This document shows positions 1-7,355 of a stretch of 9,275 nt of DNA, piece by piece (the first letter of the stretch is position 1; every line of letters starts with the position of its first letter). Both the position numbers and the translations under genes were made by a program. This DNA is from an uncultured Bacilli bacterium. Its GTDB lineage: Bacteria; Bacillota_I; Bacilli_A; RFN20; CAG-288. Under the pieces are notes generated by a model that did no database searches, was not told the origin of the DNA, and saw only the letters and a program-made list of their open reading frames with translations. The stretch lies in NCBI GenBank assembly GCA_948525355.1, contig CAOSOP010000035.1:1-9275 (forward strand), in the 5' to 3' direction.

Positions 1-74
1 CGTCAAAACACCTCAAAACCACCCGCAAATCAATGGCCCAACTCGTACCAAAGCAACACGCAAAAAGGCGAAGC
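1..74 (-). repeat. Left copy of a dispersed repeat, reading outward
   Basis: Read on the minus strand from 74 to 1, this stretch opens with GCTTCGCCTTTTTGC (74-60). The same 15 bases occur on the plus strand at 9222-9236. After 21 divergent bases both copies continue with GGCCAT, two differing bases, then ATTTG. The segment is about 50% G+C, well above the A+T-rich DNA beside it. No complete gene can be read in it, although one minus-strand frame stays open to the edge. It is probably one end of a longer repeat cut off by the window edge; its nature is unknown. Confidence 0.6.
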
Positions 75-82
75 CAACTTTT
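61..82 (-). terminator. Weak terminator-like hairpin after the flavin reductase gene
   Basis: On the minus strand, just past the TAA of the flavin reductase gene, AAAAGTTGGCTTCGCCTTTTT can fold into a small GGC/GCC hairpin with a TTC loop, flanked by A and T runs. The position suits a terminator, but the stem has only three G-C pairs and it overlaps the repeat, so the function is uncertain. Confidence 0.35.
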
Positions 83-91
83 AAATACTGA

Positions 92-640
92 TTAAATCTC
101 TTTGTGGGTGAATGCTTTACCAGCTATTTCACCAAGTTTTATATATGTATGATTTATTGGATCATAGGTGATTGGTTTAAGCTTTTTATAGTCGATTTTA
201 TTGTTTGAAAGTACAGAATCATCAACAATAATGTTTAATATTTCACCATGATAGTAACCATCTTCAGTGTTTTTAATTAATTTGCATTCTAATATCATTG
301 TGAATTCATTTATTACTGGAGCATTTATTATTTTGCTTTTTGTTTCGGTAAATCCTGCTTTATTAAACTTTTGCTTATCATCATTTCCTGAGACTATACC
401 AATATAATCAATCTTATCTAATAAATCTTCTGTACCTATGCTTATCGTAAAACATTTTTTATTTTTTATATTCTTTGCAGTTAGATGATCTTCACTTAAA
501 GTAAAAAATACTTTATTATCATCAAGAATACCACCCCATGCTGCTGTCATTGCGTTAGGTGTATTATCATCATTATAAGTACCAATTACTAAAACTGGCA
601 TAGGGAATAAATATGTATGTGCTCCAATATCTTTTTTCAT
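92..640 (-). CDS. Flavin reductase-like FMN-binding split-barrel protein
   Basis: A 182-residue cytoplasmic protein of the flavin reductase-like (FMN-binding split barrel) family. Members bind FMN and typically pass electrons from NAD(P)H to flavin or a partner; the physiological substrate here is unknown. The N-terminal block PMPVLVIGTYNDDNTPNAMT (14-33) followed by AAWGG is the usual barrel and FMN-binding signature. The segments YIGIVSGNDDKQKF (79-92), LECKLI (117-122), HGEI (131-134) and the tail KPITYDPINHTYIKLGE (155-171) with GKAF (174-177) match small single-domain members. Length is normal and no second domain is fused. The ATG at 640-638 follows AAAAGGAGG (654-646) at good spacing. 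It is transcribed alone, divergently from ftsH. A perfect TATAAT exists on the minus strand (745-740), but I see no convincing -35. Function beyond flavoprotein is inference. Confidence 0.88.
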   Translation of the reverse strand: MKKDIGAHTYLFPMPVLVIGTYNDDNTPNAMTAAWGGILDDNKVFFTLSEDHLTAKNIKNKKCFTISIGTEDLLDKIDYIGIVSGNDDKQKFNKAGFTETKSKIINAPVINEFTMILECKLIKNTEDGYYHGEILNIIVDDSVLSNNKIDYKKLKPITYDPINHTYIKLGEIAGKAFTHKEI

Positions 641-758
641 AGAAGCCTCCTTTTCTTATATAAATCCTACCACTTGCGATGAAAGAATAAAAGTTGTAGT
701 TTTTTTTGTTTATATTTACATAAACTAAAATATGTAATAATTATAATGTATTTTTCTC

Positions 759-786
759 TTTAAAAAGTATTCTTTCATGATATAAT
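759..786 (+). promoter_or_regulatory. Promoter for ftsH
   Basis: TTTAAA (759-764), a 16-base spacer and a perfect extended -10, TGATATAAT (778-786), predict transcription from about 793 and a leader of about 65 bases. The -35 matches four of six consensus bases, so the TG-extended -10 probably does most of the work. The Shine-Dalgarno AGGAGG is at 848-853. Confidence 0.75.
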
Positions 787-857
787 TAAGTCGTAACTTT
801 CTTTCTAGGGTTAATTTAAAGTTTTAATAAATAGATTATTAGTTTATAGGAGGCAAT

Positions 858-3428
858 ATGAACGAAAAAAACAATTCAACAAATCCAAAGCGTAAAGGGT
901 TTTGGACCAATATTCTTCTATATATTGCAGTATTTGGTATTTCTGCATTTATGCTTTTCTACTTCGTTAAACCATTTGGAAAAAGCAACAAGAATGTTAT
1001 AAATGTTAATAGTAATGATATTACAATGGTTTGTAATAGAGTTAATGTTGGTGATACTTGTAATTCAAATGAGGACTATACTTATGAAGGTAAACTTGCA
1101 AGCATTCTAGAAAAAGAATATGTATTTTCTTTAAAGACACAGATCTATAGTACTGATGAATCAATTCATTTAATCAGTGGATATTACTATGCTATTGATC
1201 AAGCAACAATGGTTATTAATAATAGTGTTAGATATGAGTTTACTGGTAGACTTAATGAAGAAGCATATCATAATTTCAAAATGTTATTAACGGTTCGTCG
1301 TAAATATGAAGTAACTAAAACAGGTGAAGGAAAAAATGTCACTTATGTTTATGATACTTCTAAACCAGTAAATGATTCTTATGGAAATCAATTAGCGTAT
1401 TATGATTCGGATGTTTATCAAGAACTTGTTCCTTCAAGTAATTCCTTCATGTCTTGGGTTCCACTAATTCTTATCGGTGTTGTACTTTTAGGCGGCGCAT
1501 GGTTTTTAATCAATCGTGCTTCTAGAAGCATGCAAGATGGCATGAGAGGAATGAATGAAGTTGGTTCTAGTAAAGCAAGAAGAGAATCAAATTGTCCTGT
1601 GAGATTTAGTGATGTTGCTGGATGTGATGAGGTTAAGGCTGAACTAGTTGAATTAGTTGATTATTTTAAAAACGCTGATAAGTATACTAGACTTGGTGCT
1701 AAATTACCAAAAGGTGTCTTGCTCGTTGGTCAACCAGGTACAGGTAAAACCTTATTAGCTAAGGCTGTTGCAGGTGAAGCACATGTTCCTTTCTATTCAA
1801 TTTCAGGTTCGTCATTTGTCGAAATGTATGTTGGTGTTGGTGCTTCTCGTGTTAGAGATTTATTTAAAACAGCAAAAGCTAATAAACCATGTTTGATTTT
1901 TATTGATGAAATTGATGCTGTTGGTCGTCAAAGAGGAGCAGGACTTGGTGGTGGTAATGATGAACGTGAACAAACCTTAAACCAATTACTAGTTGAAATG
2001 GATGGTTTTGAAGATAATAGTGGAATTATAATTATCGCTGCTACTAATAGATCAGATATCTTGGATCCAGCTTTAACTCGTGCTGGAAGATTTGATAGAC
2101 AGATTACAGTTGATTTACCTGATAAAAAAGGACGTGAAGAGATTCTTAAAGTTCATTCAAGAAATAAGAAACTTGCGGATGATGTTGACTTTGCAGCTAT
2201 TGCGGCACGTACAACGGGCTTCTCTGGTGCGGATTTAGCAAATATCATTAACGATGCAGCTATTTTAGCAGTACGTGCTAGAAGAACTATGGTCACTACT
2301 GCAGATATTGACGAAGCTATTGATAGATCGATAGCAGGTCCAGCAAAGTCAAACAGATCAATGCTTGAAAAAGAAAGAAAGCAAGTTGCTTATCATGAAG
2401 CCGGTCATGCTATTATCGGTATTTATCTATCAAATGCAGATAAAGTTCAAAAGGTTACGATAGTTCCTCGTGGACAAACTGGTGGACATGTTTTGATGAA
2501 TCCAGAACAGGATAGATTCTTATATACTAAGTCAGAGCTAAAAGCAAGAATAACAGGATATCTTGGTGGTCGTACATCAGAAGAGATTTTCTTCCAAGAT
2601 GTTACAACTGGTGCGGTTAATGATATTCAAATGGCTACAAGAATTGCTAAGACAATGGTTACAGAATATGGTATGAGTCCTCTTGGACCTATACAATATG
2701 AACAACCGAATGGATCTGTTTTCTTAGGAAGAGATTATAACGATACAACAAAGAATTTCTCATCTCAAATTGCGAATGAAATTGATAAAGAAGTTCGTAA
2801 TATTATAGAAGAATGCCATAGCGCAGCTCGTGATTTATTAACAGAACACAGAGATGATGTAGTATTGATGGCAGAAACTTTACTTGAAGTAGAAACACTT
2901 ACAGCAGAGCAGATAGAGTATTTACTTAAGAATCGTGAGTTGCCTAAGGTGGATGAACACATCGTTGATGAAGAAAATAATGATGAGTTAAAGGAAGACT
3001 CTAAGCCAACTTCATCTGATAGTGCCGAAACAGTTGAAAATACTCAAGTTATTGACGCAGAAGTTGTTGAAAAAACTGATTCTGATGATTATCAATATAT
3101 CGGCAAGGCTCCTCAGTGTGATAAGTTTAACGAAAGTCTAAAAGTATTGTTGGAATTAAAACCTAAAAAGTTTATTCTAATTGCTGAAAATACAAGTCAG
3201 ACCGCTAAGAATTATACTTCTAGAGGAATAAAATCTATTATCAGTAAGTTTGCTAATGGCGAAGAGTATGTTGTCTTCTTATTAAGAACTAATACGATTG
3301 AAACAATTGATATGTTGCCATCACAGATTGGTCAACTTATTGAAGAAAGATATCATGTTGATGTTTTGCTCATTGAAACTGGAACAAAGTCTATTCCTGA
3401 ACTTCTAAAGGGGCTTAATAATCTTTAA
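858..3428 (+). CDS. ftsH: ATP-dependent zinc metalloprotease FtsH with extended C-terminus
   Basis: Membrane-anchored AAA+ protease that extracts and degrades membrane and cytosolic proteins as a hexamer. Two membrane segments (about 16-37 and 200-219) bracket an outside domain of about 160 residues, larger than usual, with two cysteines (59, 68). The AAA+ module has Walker A GQPGTGKT (291-298), pore loop MYVG (323-326, Tyr where Phe is usual), Walker B LIFIDE (346-351) and arginine fingers R408 and R411 in DPALTRAGRFDR. The peptidase has HEAGH (513-517) and the third zinc ligand D589 in TGAVNDI, so both activities look intact. At 856 residues it is about 200 longer than typical FtsH. An acidic linker (about 697-745) leads to an extra alpha/beta domain (about 746-856). 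The ATG is set by AGGAGG at 848-853. The gene is monocistronic, with its own promoter and terminator. Confidence 0.97.
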   Translation: MNEKNNSTNPKRKGFWTNILLYIAVFGISAFMLFYFVKPFGKSNKNVINVNSNDITMVCNRVNVGDTCNSNEDYTYEGKLASILEKEYVFSLKTQIYSTDESIHLISGYYYAIDQATMVINNSVRYEFTGRLNEEAYHNFKMLLTVRRKYEVTKTGEGKNVTYVYDTSKPVNDSYGNQLAYYDSDVYQELVPSSNSFMSWVPLILIGVVLLGGAWFLINRASRSMQDGMRGMNEVGSSKARRESNCPVRFSDVAGCDEVKAELVELVDYFKNADKYTRLGAKLPKGVLLVGQPGTGKTLLAKAVAGEAHVPFYSISGSSFVEMYVGVGASRVRDLFKTAKANKPCLIFIDEIDAVGRQRGAGLGGGNDEREQTLNQLLVEMDGFEDNSGIIIIAATNRSDILDPALTRAGRFDRQITVDLPDKKGREEILKVHSRNKKLADDVDFAAIAARTTGFSGADLANIINDAAILAVRARRTMVTTADIDEAIDRSIAGPAKSNRSMLEKERKQVAYHEAGHAIIGIYLSNADKVQKVTIVPRGQTGGHVLMNPEQDRFLYTKSELKARITGYLGGRTSEEIFFQDVTTGAVNDIQMATRIAKTMVTEYGMSPLGPIQYEQPNGSVFLGRDYNDTTKNFSSQIANEIDKEVRNIIEECHSAARDLLTEHRDDVVLMAETLLEVETLTAEQIEYLLKNRELPKVDEHIVDEENNDELKEDSKPTSSDSAETVENTQVIDAEVVEKTDSDDYQYIGKAPQCDKFNESLKVLLELKPKKFILIAENTSQTAKNYTSRGIKSIISKFANGEEYVVFLLRTNTIETIDMLPSQIGQLIEERYHVDVLLIETGTKSIPELLKGLNNL

Positions 3429-3433
3429 TTAAT

Positions 3434-3470
3434 AAAACTGGATAACTAATGATAGTGTCCAGTTTTTTTA
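3434..3470 (+). terminator. Intrinsic terminator of ftsH
   Basis: AAAACTGGA (3434-3442) pairs perfectly with TCCAGTTTT (3458-3466) across a 15-base loop and runs into a T tract to 3469. It starts six bases after the ftsH stop codon and separates ftsH from rpmB. Confidence 0.85.
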
Positions 3471-3521
3471 ATGCTTTTTTTAATCTTTCAATCAAAAAAA
3501 TCAATCAATATAAATTAATGC

Positions 3522-3550
3522 TTGAATAGTACATATTTTCATGTTAATAT
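3522..3550 (+). promoter_or_regulatory. Promoter for rpmB
   Basis: TTGAAT (3522-3527), a 17-base spacer and TAATAT (3545-3550) preceded by TG at 3542-3543 form a plausible sigma-A promoter with an extended -10. Transcription would start near 3557, just before the Shine-Dalgarno GAGGAGG (3563-3569). Confidence 0.65.
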
Positions 3551-3576
3551 ATTAAAGTTATTGAGGAGGTTATGAT

Positions 3577-3789
3577 ATGTCCCGTAAATGTATTATTACT
3601 GGAAAAGGTCCAGTTAGTGGAAACAATCGTTCACACTCATTGAGAGCAACTCGTAGACGCTGGAATGTAAATCTTCAAAAGGTTAATTTACTAATAGATG
3701 GTAAAAGAGTAACTCGCATCTCAACAAAGGCTTTAAGAACACTTCGTAAGGCCAGCAAGAGTACAGAACTTGAAGTTGCAGCTAATTAA
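3577..3789 (+). CDS. rpmB: 50S ribosomal protein L28
   Basis: A 70-residue basic protein of the large ribosomal subunit. The start MSRKCIITGKGP with SGNNRSHS (14-21), then RRRWNVNLQKVN (26-37) and the DGKRVTRISTKALRTL stretch, are diagnostic of bacterial L28. Only one cysteine (residue 5) is present, so this is not the zinc-binding CxxC form. The Shine-Dalgarno GGAGG (3565-3569) lies seven bases before the ATG; an ATG at 3572 is out of frame. It has its own promoter and a terminator eight bases after the stop codon. Polypeptide length is slightly above the 62 residues common in Bacillus, because of a short polar tail. Confidence 0.97.
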   Translation: MSRKCIITGKGPVSGNNRSHSLRATRRRWNVNLQKVNLLIDGKRVTRISTKALRTLRKASKSTELEVAAN

Positions 3790-3796
3790 GTGAATT

Positions 3797-3821
3797 ACAG
3801 TTGCTTAGGCAGCTGTTTTTT
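3797..3821 (+). terminator. Terminator between rpmB and dus
   Basis: ACAGTTGC (3797-3804) pairs with GCAGCTGT (3809-3816) through a four-base TTAG loop, with one G-T pair, and is followed by TTTTT (3817-3821). It ends only 11 bases before the dus start codon, so dus is either read through from rpmB or expressed from a promoter I cannot see. Confidence 0.85.
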
Positions 3822-3832
3822 GTTGGTGAATA

Positions 3833-4819
3833 ATGAAAAAGTTTAGTATTGGTGGAATCGAACTATCAAATAGGTATATTCAAGCCCCTTTAGCTGGATA
3901 TACTAATAGAGCTATGAGAAAGTTGGCATACCTTCATGGCGCTGCTTTAACATATACAGAAATGATTTCAGCCTCCGCTATTTACTATAATAATGTCAAA
4001 ACTTTTGATATGATACCGACGAAAAAAGAAGATGGGCTTTTAGCATTGCAGTTATTCGATGGTGAAATAGATAAAATACTATACGCAGTAAAAAAGGTTG
4101 ATGAAATAGGCGTATATGATTTTTTGGACTTTAATATGGGATGCCCTGTTTTAAAGGTTATAAAGCAAAGAGCTGGAAGCTATTGGTTAAAACGAGAAGA
4201 GGAGTTATATGAACTTTTCAAAACCTTGGTAAATAATTCTTCTCGACCAGTTATTTTAAAAACTAGAATTGGATTTGATAGAAATAATGTTAATATACTT
4301 AGAGTGTTAGACATTGCTCATAGCGCAGGTATTAGCGCAGTGGCAATTCATGGAAGAACACGCTCAGAGTTTTATAGTGGAAAAGTTGATTATGATATTA
4401 TTAAGTGTGCGCAAGAAAAAAATCTTATGCCAATAATAGCAAGTGGTGATTTATGTTTAGAAAATTTTAATGAAATAGATAAAAGAATTAATTGTTCTGG
4501 ATATATGTTTGGACGAGGTGCTATAGGTAATCCTTTGATTTTTAAAAATTTAATAAGTCTTGAAAGTGGAGAGCCAATAGAGGAGCTTAGTGTAAGTAAA
4601 CAAGTTGAGTTAATGAAGATGCATTATTCTTTATTGAAAGAAGAATTTGGTGAGCGAAATGCTATTTTACAGTTTAGAGGAATCTCAACGTTTTATTTAA
4701 AAGGAATACCTTTTGCAAGCTCAATAAAATCTAAATTGGTAAGCATGAATACTGAAACGGATTTCTTTGAAATAATTGATAAATTCATTGAACTAAATGG
4801 TCATTTTTTTGCTGAATAA
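3833..4819 (+). CDS. dus: tRNA-dihydrouridine synthase
   Basis: A 328-residue FMN enzyme that reduces uridines in the tRNA D-loop to dihydrouridine with NADPH. An N-terminal TIM barrel carries APLAGYTNRAMRKL (18-31), the active-site NMGCP with catalytic C104, KTRIGFD (143-149, flavin contact), HGRTRSEFYSG (173-183) and GRGAIGNPLIF (227-237). A C-terminal helical tRNA-binding domain includes QFRGISTFYLKGIP (280-293). Length is normal. It is closest in feel to the DusB-like Firmicutes enzymes, but subfamily and target position cannot be fixed by eye. There is no AGGAGG: GGTGA (3825-3829) matches the distal part of the consensus AGGAGGTGA and probably serves. The gene starts 11 bases after the rpmB terminator and has no obvious terminator of its own before speA. 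Confidence 0.94.
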   Translation: MKKFSIGGIELSNRYIQAPLAGYTNRAMRKLAYLHGAALTYTEMISASAIYYNNVKTFDMIPTKKEDGLLALQLFDGEIDKILYAVKKVDEIGVYDFLDFNMGCPVLKVIKQRAGSYWLKREEELYELFKTLVNNSSRPVILKTRIGFDRNNVNILRVLDIAHSAGISAVAIHGRTRSEFYSGKVDYDIIKCAQEKNLMPIIASGDLCLENFNEIDKRINCSGYMFGRGAIGNPLIFKNLISLESGEPIEELSVSKQVELMKMHYSLLKEEFGERNAILQFRGISTFYLKGIPFASSIKSKLVSMNTETDFFEIIDKFIELNGHFFAE

Positions 4820-4836
4820 AAAAGTTTAAAAATATA

Positions 4837-4864
4837 TTGTATTTTGTGCAAAAAAGTCTAAAAT
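4837..4864 (+). promoter_or_regulatory. Candidate promoter abutting speA start codon
   Basis: TTGTAT (4837-4842), 16 bases, then TAAAAT (4859-4864). The expected transcription start, about 4871-4873, falls on or just before the speA ATG at 4873. There is no Shine-Dalgarno sequence between them. Moderately supported by base matches only. Confidence 0.45.
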
Positions 4865-4872
4865 AATGAATT

Positions 4873-6366
4873 ATGGATTTAAAGAAGCAGACTAAAACTC
4901 CTCTTCTTGATGCGATGAAGGAGTATATAGAATCTAACCCTGTACCATTCGATGTTCCAGGACATAAAATGGGGAAGTTTAAGAACGATTTTTCTTCGTA
5001 TTTAGGGGAAATGGCTTATAAATCTGATATCAATGCTCCGATTGGTCTTGACAACCTTTATCATCCTAAAGGAGTTATAAAAGAAAGCGAAGATTTATAT
5101 GCTGATTTATTCAATGTTGATGAAGCATTGTTTTCTGTTAACGGTACTACTGGTGGAATAATGACGATGATTGTTGGAATAATTGACGCTAAAGAAAAAA
5201 TTATTCTTCCACGCAATGTTCATAAATCAGTTATAAATGCTTTGATTCTCTCCGGTGGAATTCCTATTTTTGTCATGCCTGATATAGATAAGGACACTGG
5301 CGTTGCAAATGGTGTGACTGTAGATAATTATGTTAAAGCTATGGATGAACACCCAGATGCAAAGGCCATATTTGTAATTAATCCAACTTATTTTGGTATA
5401 ACCTCAGATATAAAAAGAATAGTGGAAGAAGCGCATAGACGTGATATGATTGTCATGGCTGATGAAGCTCATGGTTCACATCTATATTTTAATAATGAGT
5501 TGCCACTAGGAGCTATGGAAGCAGGAGCTGATATATCATCATTAAGTATTCATAAAACATTAGGTTCATTGACGCAAAGTTCTGTTATATTGATTAATAA
5601 AGAAAGAATCAATTATTCAAGAATACTTCGCGTATACGCGATGTTTTCTTCGACAAGTCCAAACCATCTTCTTCTAGCAAGTTTAGATAGTGCAAGAAAA
5701 GAAGTTGCCTTGCATGGAAAAGAAATGCTTGATGATATATTGTCATTAGCACGTAAAACAAGAGCAAGAATAAATAAGATCAAGGGATTCTCTTGTCTTG
5801 ATAAATCATATTGTGATGGAAAAGGAAGATTTGATTTTGATGAAACTAAATTGGTTATTAATACGAGCGAATTAGGTTTATCTGGTTTCGAAGTTTTCAA
5901 AAAAATCAAAGAATATGATAATGTTCAACTTGAACTAGGAGAGGTTAGTGAAGTTTTAGCAATTTTCTCGCTCGGAACAACAAAAGAGGATGCAGATAGA
6001 TTGGTCGAGGCTTTAGAAGGATTATCAGATAAGTATTATGAAATAATGGATGTTCAAAAAGTGCCTAAGTTTACTTATTCTTTTCCGGAATTAATAATAA
6101 GACCGCGTGAAGCGTTCCACGCGCCGACCAAAATAATTCCATTAGAAGACTCTATCGGACAAATATGTGCCGAAAATGTTATGATTTATCCTCCAGGCAT
6201 TCCACTAGTAATATTTGGAGAAAGAGTAACTATTAATTCGATTGAATTGATTAAATATGGAGAAGCTCAAGGTGGCGTGGTGCTAAGTGATTCTCCTGAT
6301 GGATATATAAAAGTGATTGACCAAGAAGAATGGTATCTAGGAAGTGAGTTGGAATATGATTTTTGA
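4873..6366 (+). CDS. speA: Biosynthetic arginine decarboxylase (Orn/Lys/Arg decarboxylase family)
   Basis: A 497-residue PLP enzyme of the Orn/Lys/Arg decarboxylase family (fold type I), predicted to convert arginine to agmatine and CO2. Visible motifs are FDVPGHKMG (26-34), the substrate and cofactor region SVNGTTGG (88-95), DEAHG (197-201) with the PLP-contacting Asp and His, the Schiff-base lysine K228 in SIHKTLGSLTQSS (225-237), and the C-terminal ENVMIYPPGIP (434-444). Length matches Bacillus SpeA-type enzymes (about 490). Arginine is preferred over lysine or ornithine because agmatinase overlaps its 3' end; motifs alone do not separate them. The ATG gives the expected short N-terminus (KTPLLDAMKEYI), yet no Shine-Dalgarno sequence precedes it; the nearby promoter suggests a leaderless message. 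No signal peptide; cytoplasmic. Confidence 0.92.
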   Translation: MDLKKQTKTPLLDAMKEYIESNPVPFDVPGHKMGKFKNDFSSYLGEMAYKSDINAPIGLDNLYHPKGVIKESEDLYADLFNVDEALFSVNGTTGGIMTMIVGIIDAKEKIILPRNVHKSVINALILSGGIPIFVMPDIDKDTGVANGVTVDNYVKAMDEHPDAKAIFVINPTYFGITSDIKRIVEEAHRRDMIVMADEAHGSHLYFNNELPLGAMEAGADISSLSIHKTLGSLTQSSVILINKERINYSRILRVYAMFSSTSPNHLLLASLDSARKEVALHGKEMLDDILSLARKTRARINKIKGFSCLDKSYCDGKGRFDFDETKLVINTSELGLSGFEVFKKIKEYDNVQLELGEVSEVLAIFSLGTTKEDADRLVEALEGLSDKYYEIMDVQKVPKFTYSFPELIIRPREAFHAPTKIIPLEDSIGQICAENVMIYPPGIPLVIFGERVTINSIELIKYGEAQGGVVLSDSPDGYIKVIDQEEWYLGSELEYDF

Positions 6367-7219
6367 TAGAAATATAAGTGTTTTTCAAAGTTGTGATGGT
6401 GAATATAAAGAGAGTGATGTAGTTATATTCTCTGTACCTATGGATGCAACTTGTTCTTTTCGACCAGGAACACGATTTGCAGGACCTGCAATAAGAACTG
6501 AATCTATTGTTATGGAATGGTATTCACCATATATGGAGATGGATTTAAAAGACTATAAAACATGCGATATCGGTGATTTAGATATTCCTGTTGGTGATGT
6601 TGAAATGGATTTGGATATTATATCTTCTATAACTAAAGATATTCTTAATGATAATAAGAAAACAATGATGATAGGTGGAGAACATTTAGTCACATATGGA
6701 ACAATTAGAGAATATGTAAAAAAATATCCAGATTTAAATATAATTCATTTTGATGCCCATACTGATTTGCGTGATGAATTCTTAGGACGCAAATTATCAC
6801 ATGCCACTGTTTTAAAAAAATGCTATGAAATGTTAAATGGTGGTTCACTATATCAGTTCGGAATTAGGTCTGGCGATAAAAGTGAATTTGAATGGGCGAA
6901 AAAGCACATATTCCAACAAAAGTTCAATACAAATGGAATTGATGAAGTTGTAAAGAAACTAAAAGATAAACCAGTATATATTACTATAGATCTTGATGTT
7001 TTAGATCCAAGTATTTTTCCGGGAACAGGAACTCCAGAAGCGGGTGGTATAACATTTAAAGAATTAATGGACGCTATATTAACTATGAGGGGTTTAAATA
7101 AAATTGTCGGAGCTGATATGGTTGAACTTTCGCCAGATTATGATCCGAGCCATGTGTCTACACAAGTAGCTTGTAAAGTGTTGCGTGAACTAGTCCTGCT
7201 TCTTCATAAAAATAAATAA
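6356..7219 (+). CDS. speB: Agmatinase
   Basis: A 287-residue ureohydrolase that hydrolyses agmatine to putrescine and urea, completing the arginine-to-putrescine route begun by SpeA. The binuclear manganese site is complete: GGEH with H110, DAHTD with D133, H135 and D137, and IDLDVLDP with D212 and D214. GTGTPEAGG (223-231) and SFRPGTRFAGPAIR (34-47) are typical of the agmatinase and arginase superfamily. An in-frame GTG at 6344 would add four residues, but I chose the ATG at 6356: AGGAAGTGA (6339-6347) sits eight bases upstream and the protein then begins MIFDRN, like Bacillus SpeB. The gene overlaps the end of speA by 11 bases, so the two are probably translationally coupled. A strong terminator follows. 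Confidence 0.94.
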   Translation: MIFDRNISVFQSCDGEYKESDVVIFSVPMDATCSFRPGTRFAGPAIRTESIVMEWYSPYMEMDLKDYKTCDIGDLDIPVGDVEMDLDIISSITKDILNDNKKTMMIGGEHLVTYGTIREYVKKYPDLNIIHFDAHTDLRDEFLGRKLSHATVLKKCYEMLNGGSLYQFGIRSGDKSEFEWAKKHIFQQKFNTNGIDEVVKKLKDKPVYITIDLDVLDPSIFPGTGTPEAGGITFKELMDAILTMRGLNKIVGADMVELSPDYDPSHVSTQVACKVLRELVLLLHKNK

Positions 7220-7232
7220 AATAGTATTTTAT

Positions 7233-7275
7233 AAGTTGCTTCTTAATTGAATAATATTGAAGAAGCAACTTTTTT
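7233..7275 (+). terminator. Intrinsic terminator of the speA-speB unit
   Basis: AAGTTGCTTCTT (7233-7244) pairs perfectly over 12 bases with AAGAAGCAACTT (7260-7271), with a 15-base loop and a T tract to 7275. A further AAGTTGCTT copy lies at 7286-7294 and could pair with the same 3' arm. The rest up to the rpsD promoter (to about 7355) is A+T-rich and shows no gene. Confidence 0.9.
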
Positions 7276-7355
7276 AGTTTTATTAAAGTTGCTTGTCTTG
7301 TTTTTAAAGTTTTGCTAACCAGATATAACTTTTCGTGTATAAAGCAAAAAAAGTC

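Noticed and set aside
2765..2962. Minus-strand open frame of 65 codons inside ftsH
   Set aside because: It lies fully within the well-supported FtsH coding sequence, is Ser-rich as antisense frames often are, and has no ribosome site.
3488..3508. Two TCAATCAA copies 13 bases apart before rpmB as an operator
   Set aside because: Short, A+T-rich and upstream of the promoter; no more than chance in such sequence.
5613..5909. Minus-strand open frame of 98 codons inside speA
   Set aside because: Antisense to a conserved gene, no family features and no promoter or ribosome site.
6344..6355. GTG start for speB, four codons earlier
   Set aside because: The only ribosome site, AGGAAGTGA, overlaps it and is correctly spaced for the ATG at 6356, which also gives the usual N-terminus.
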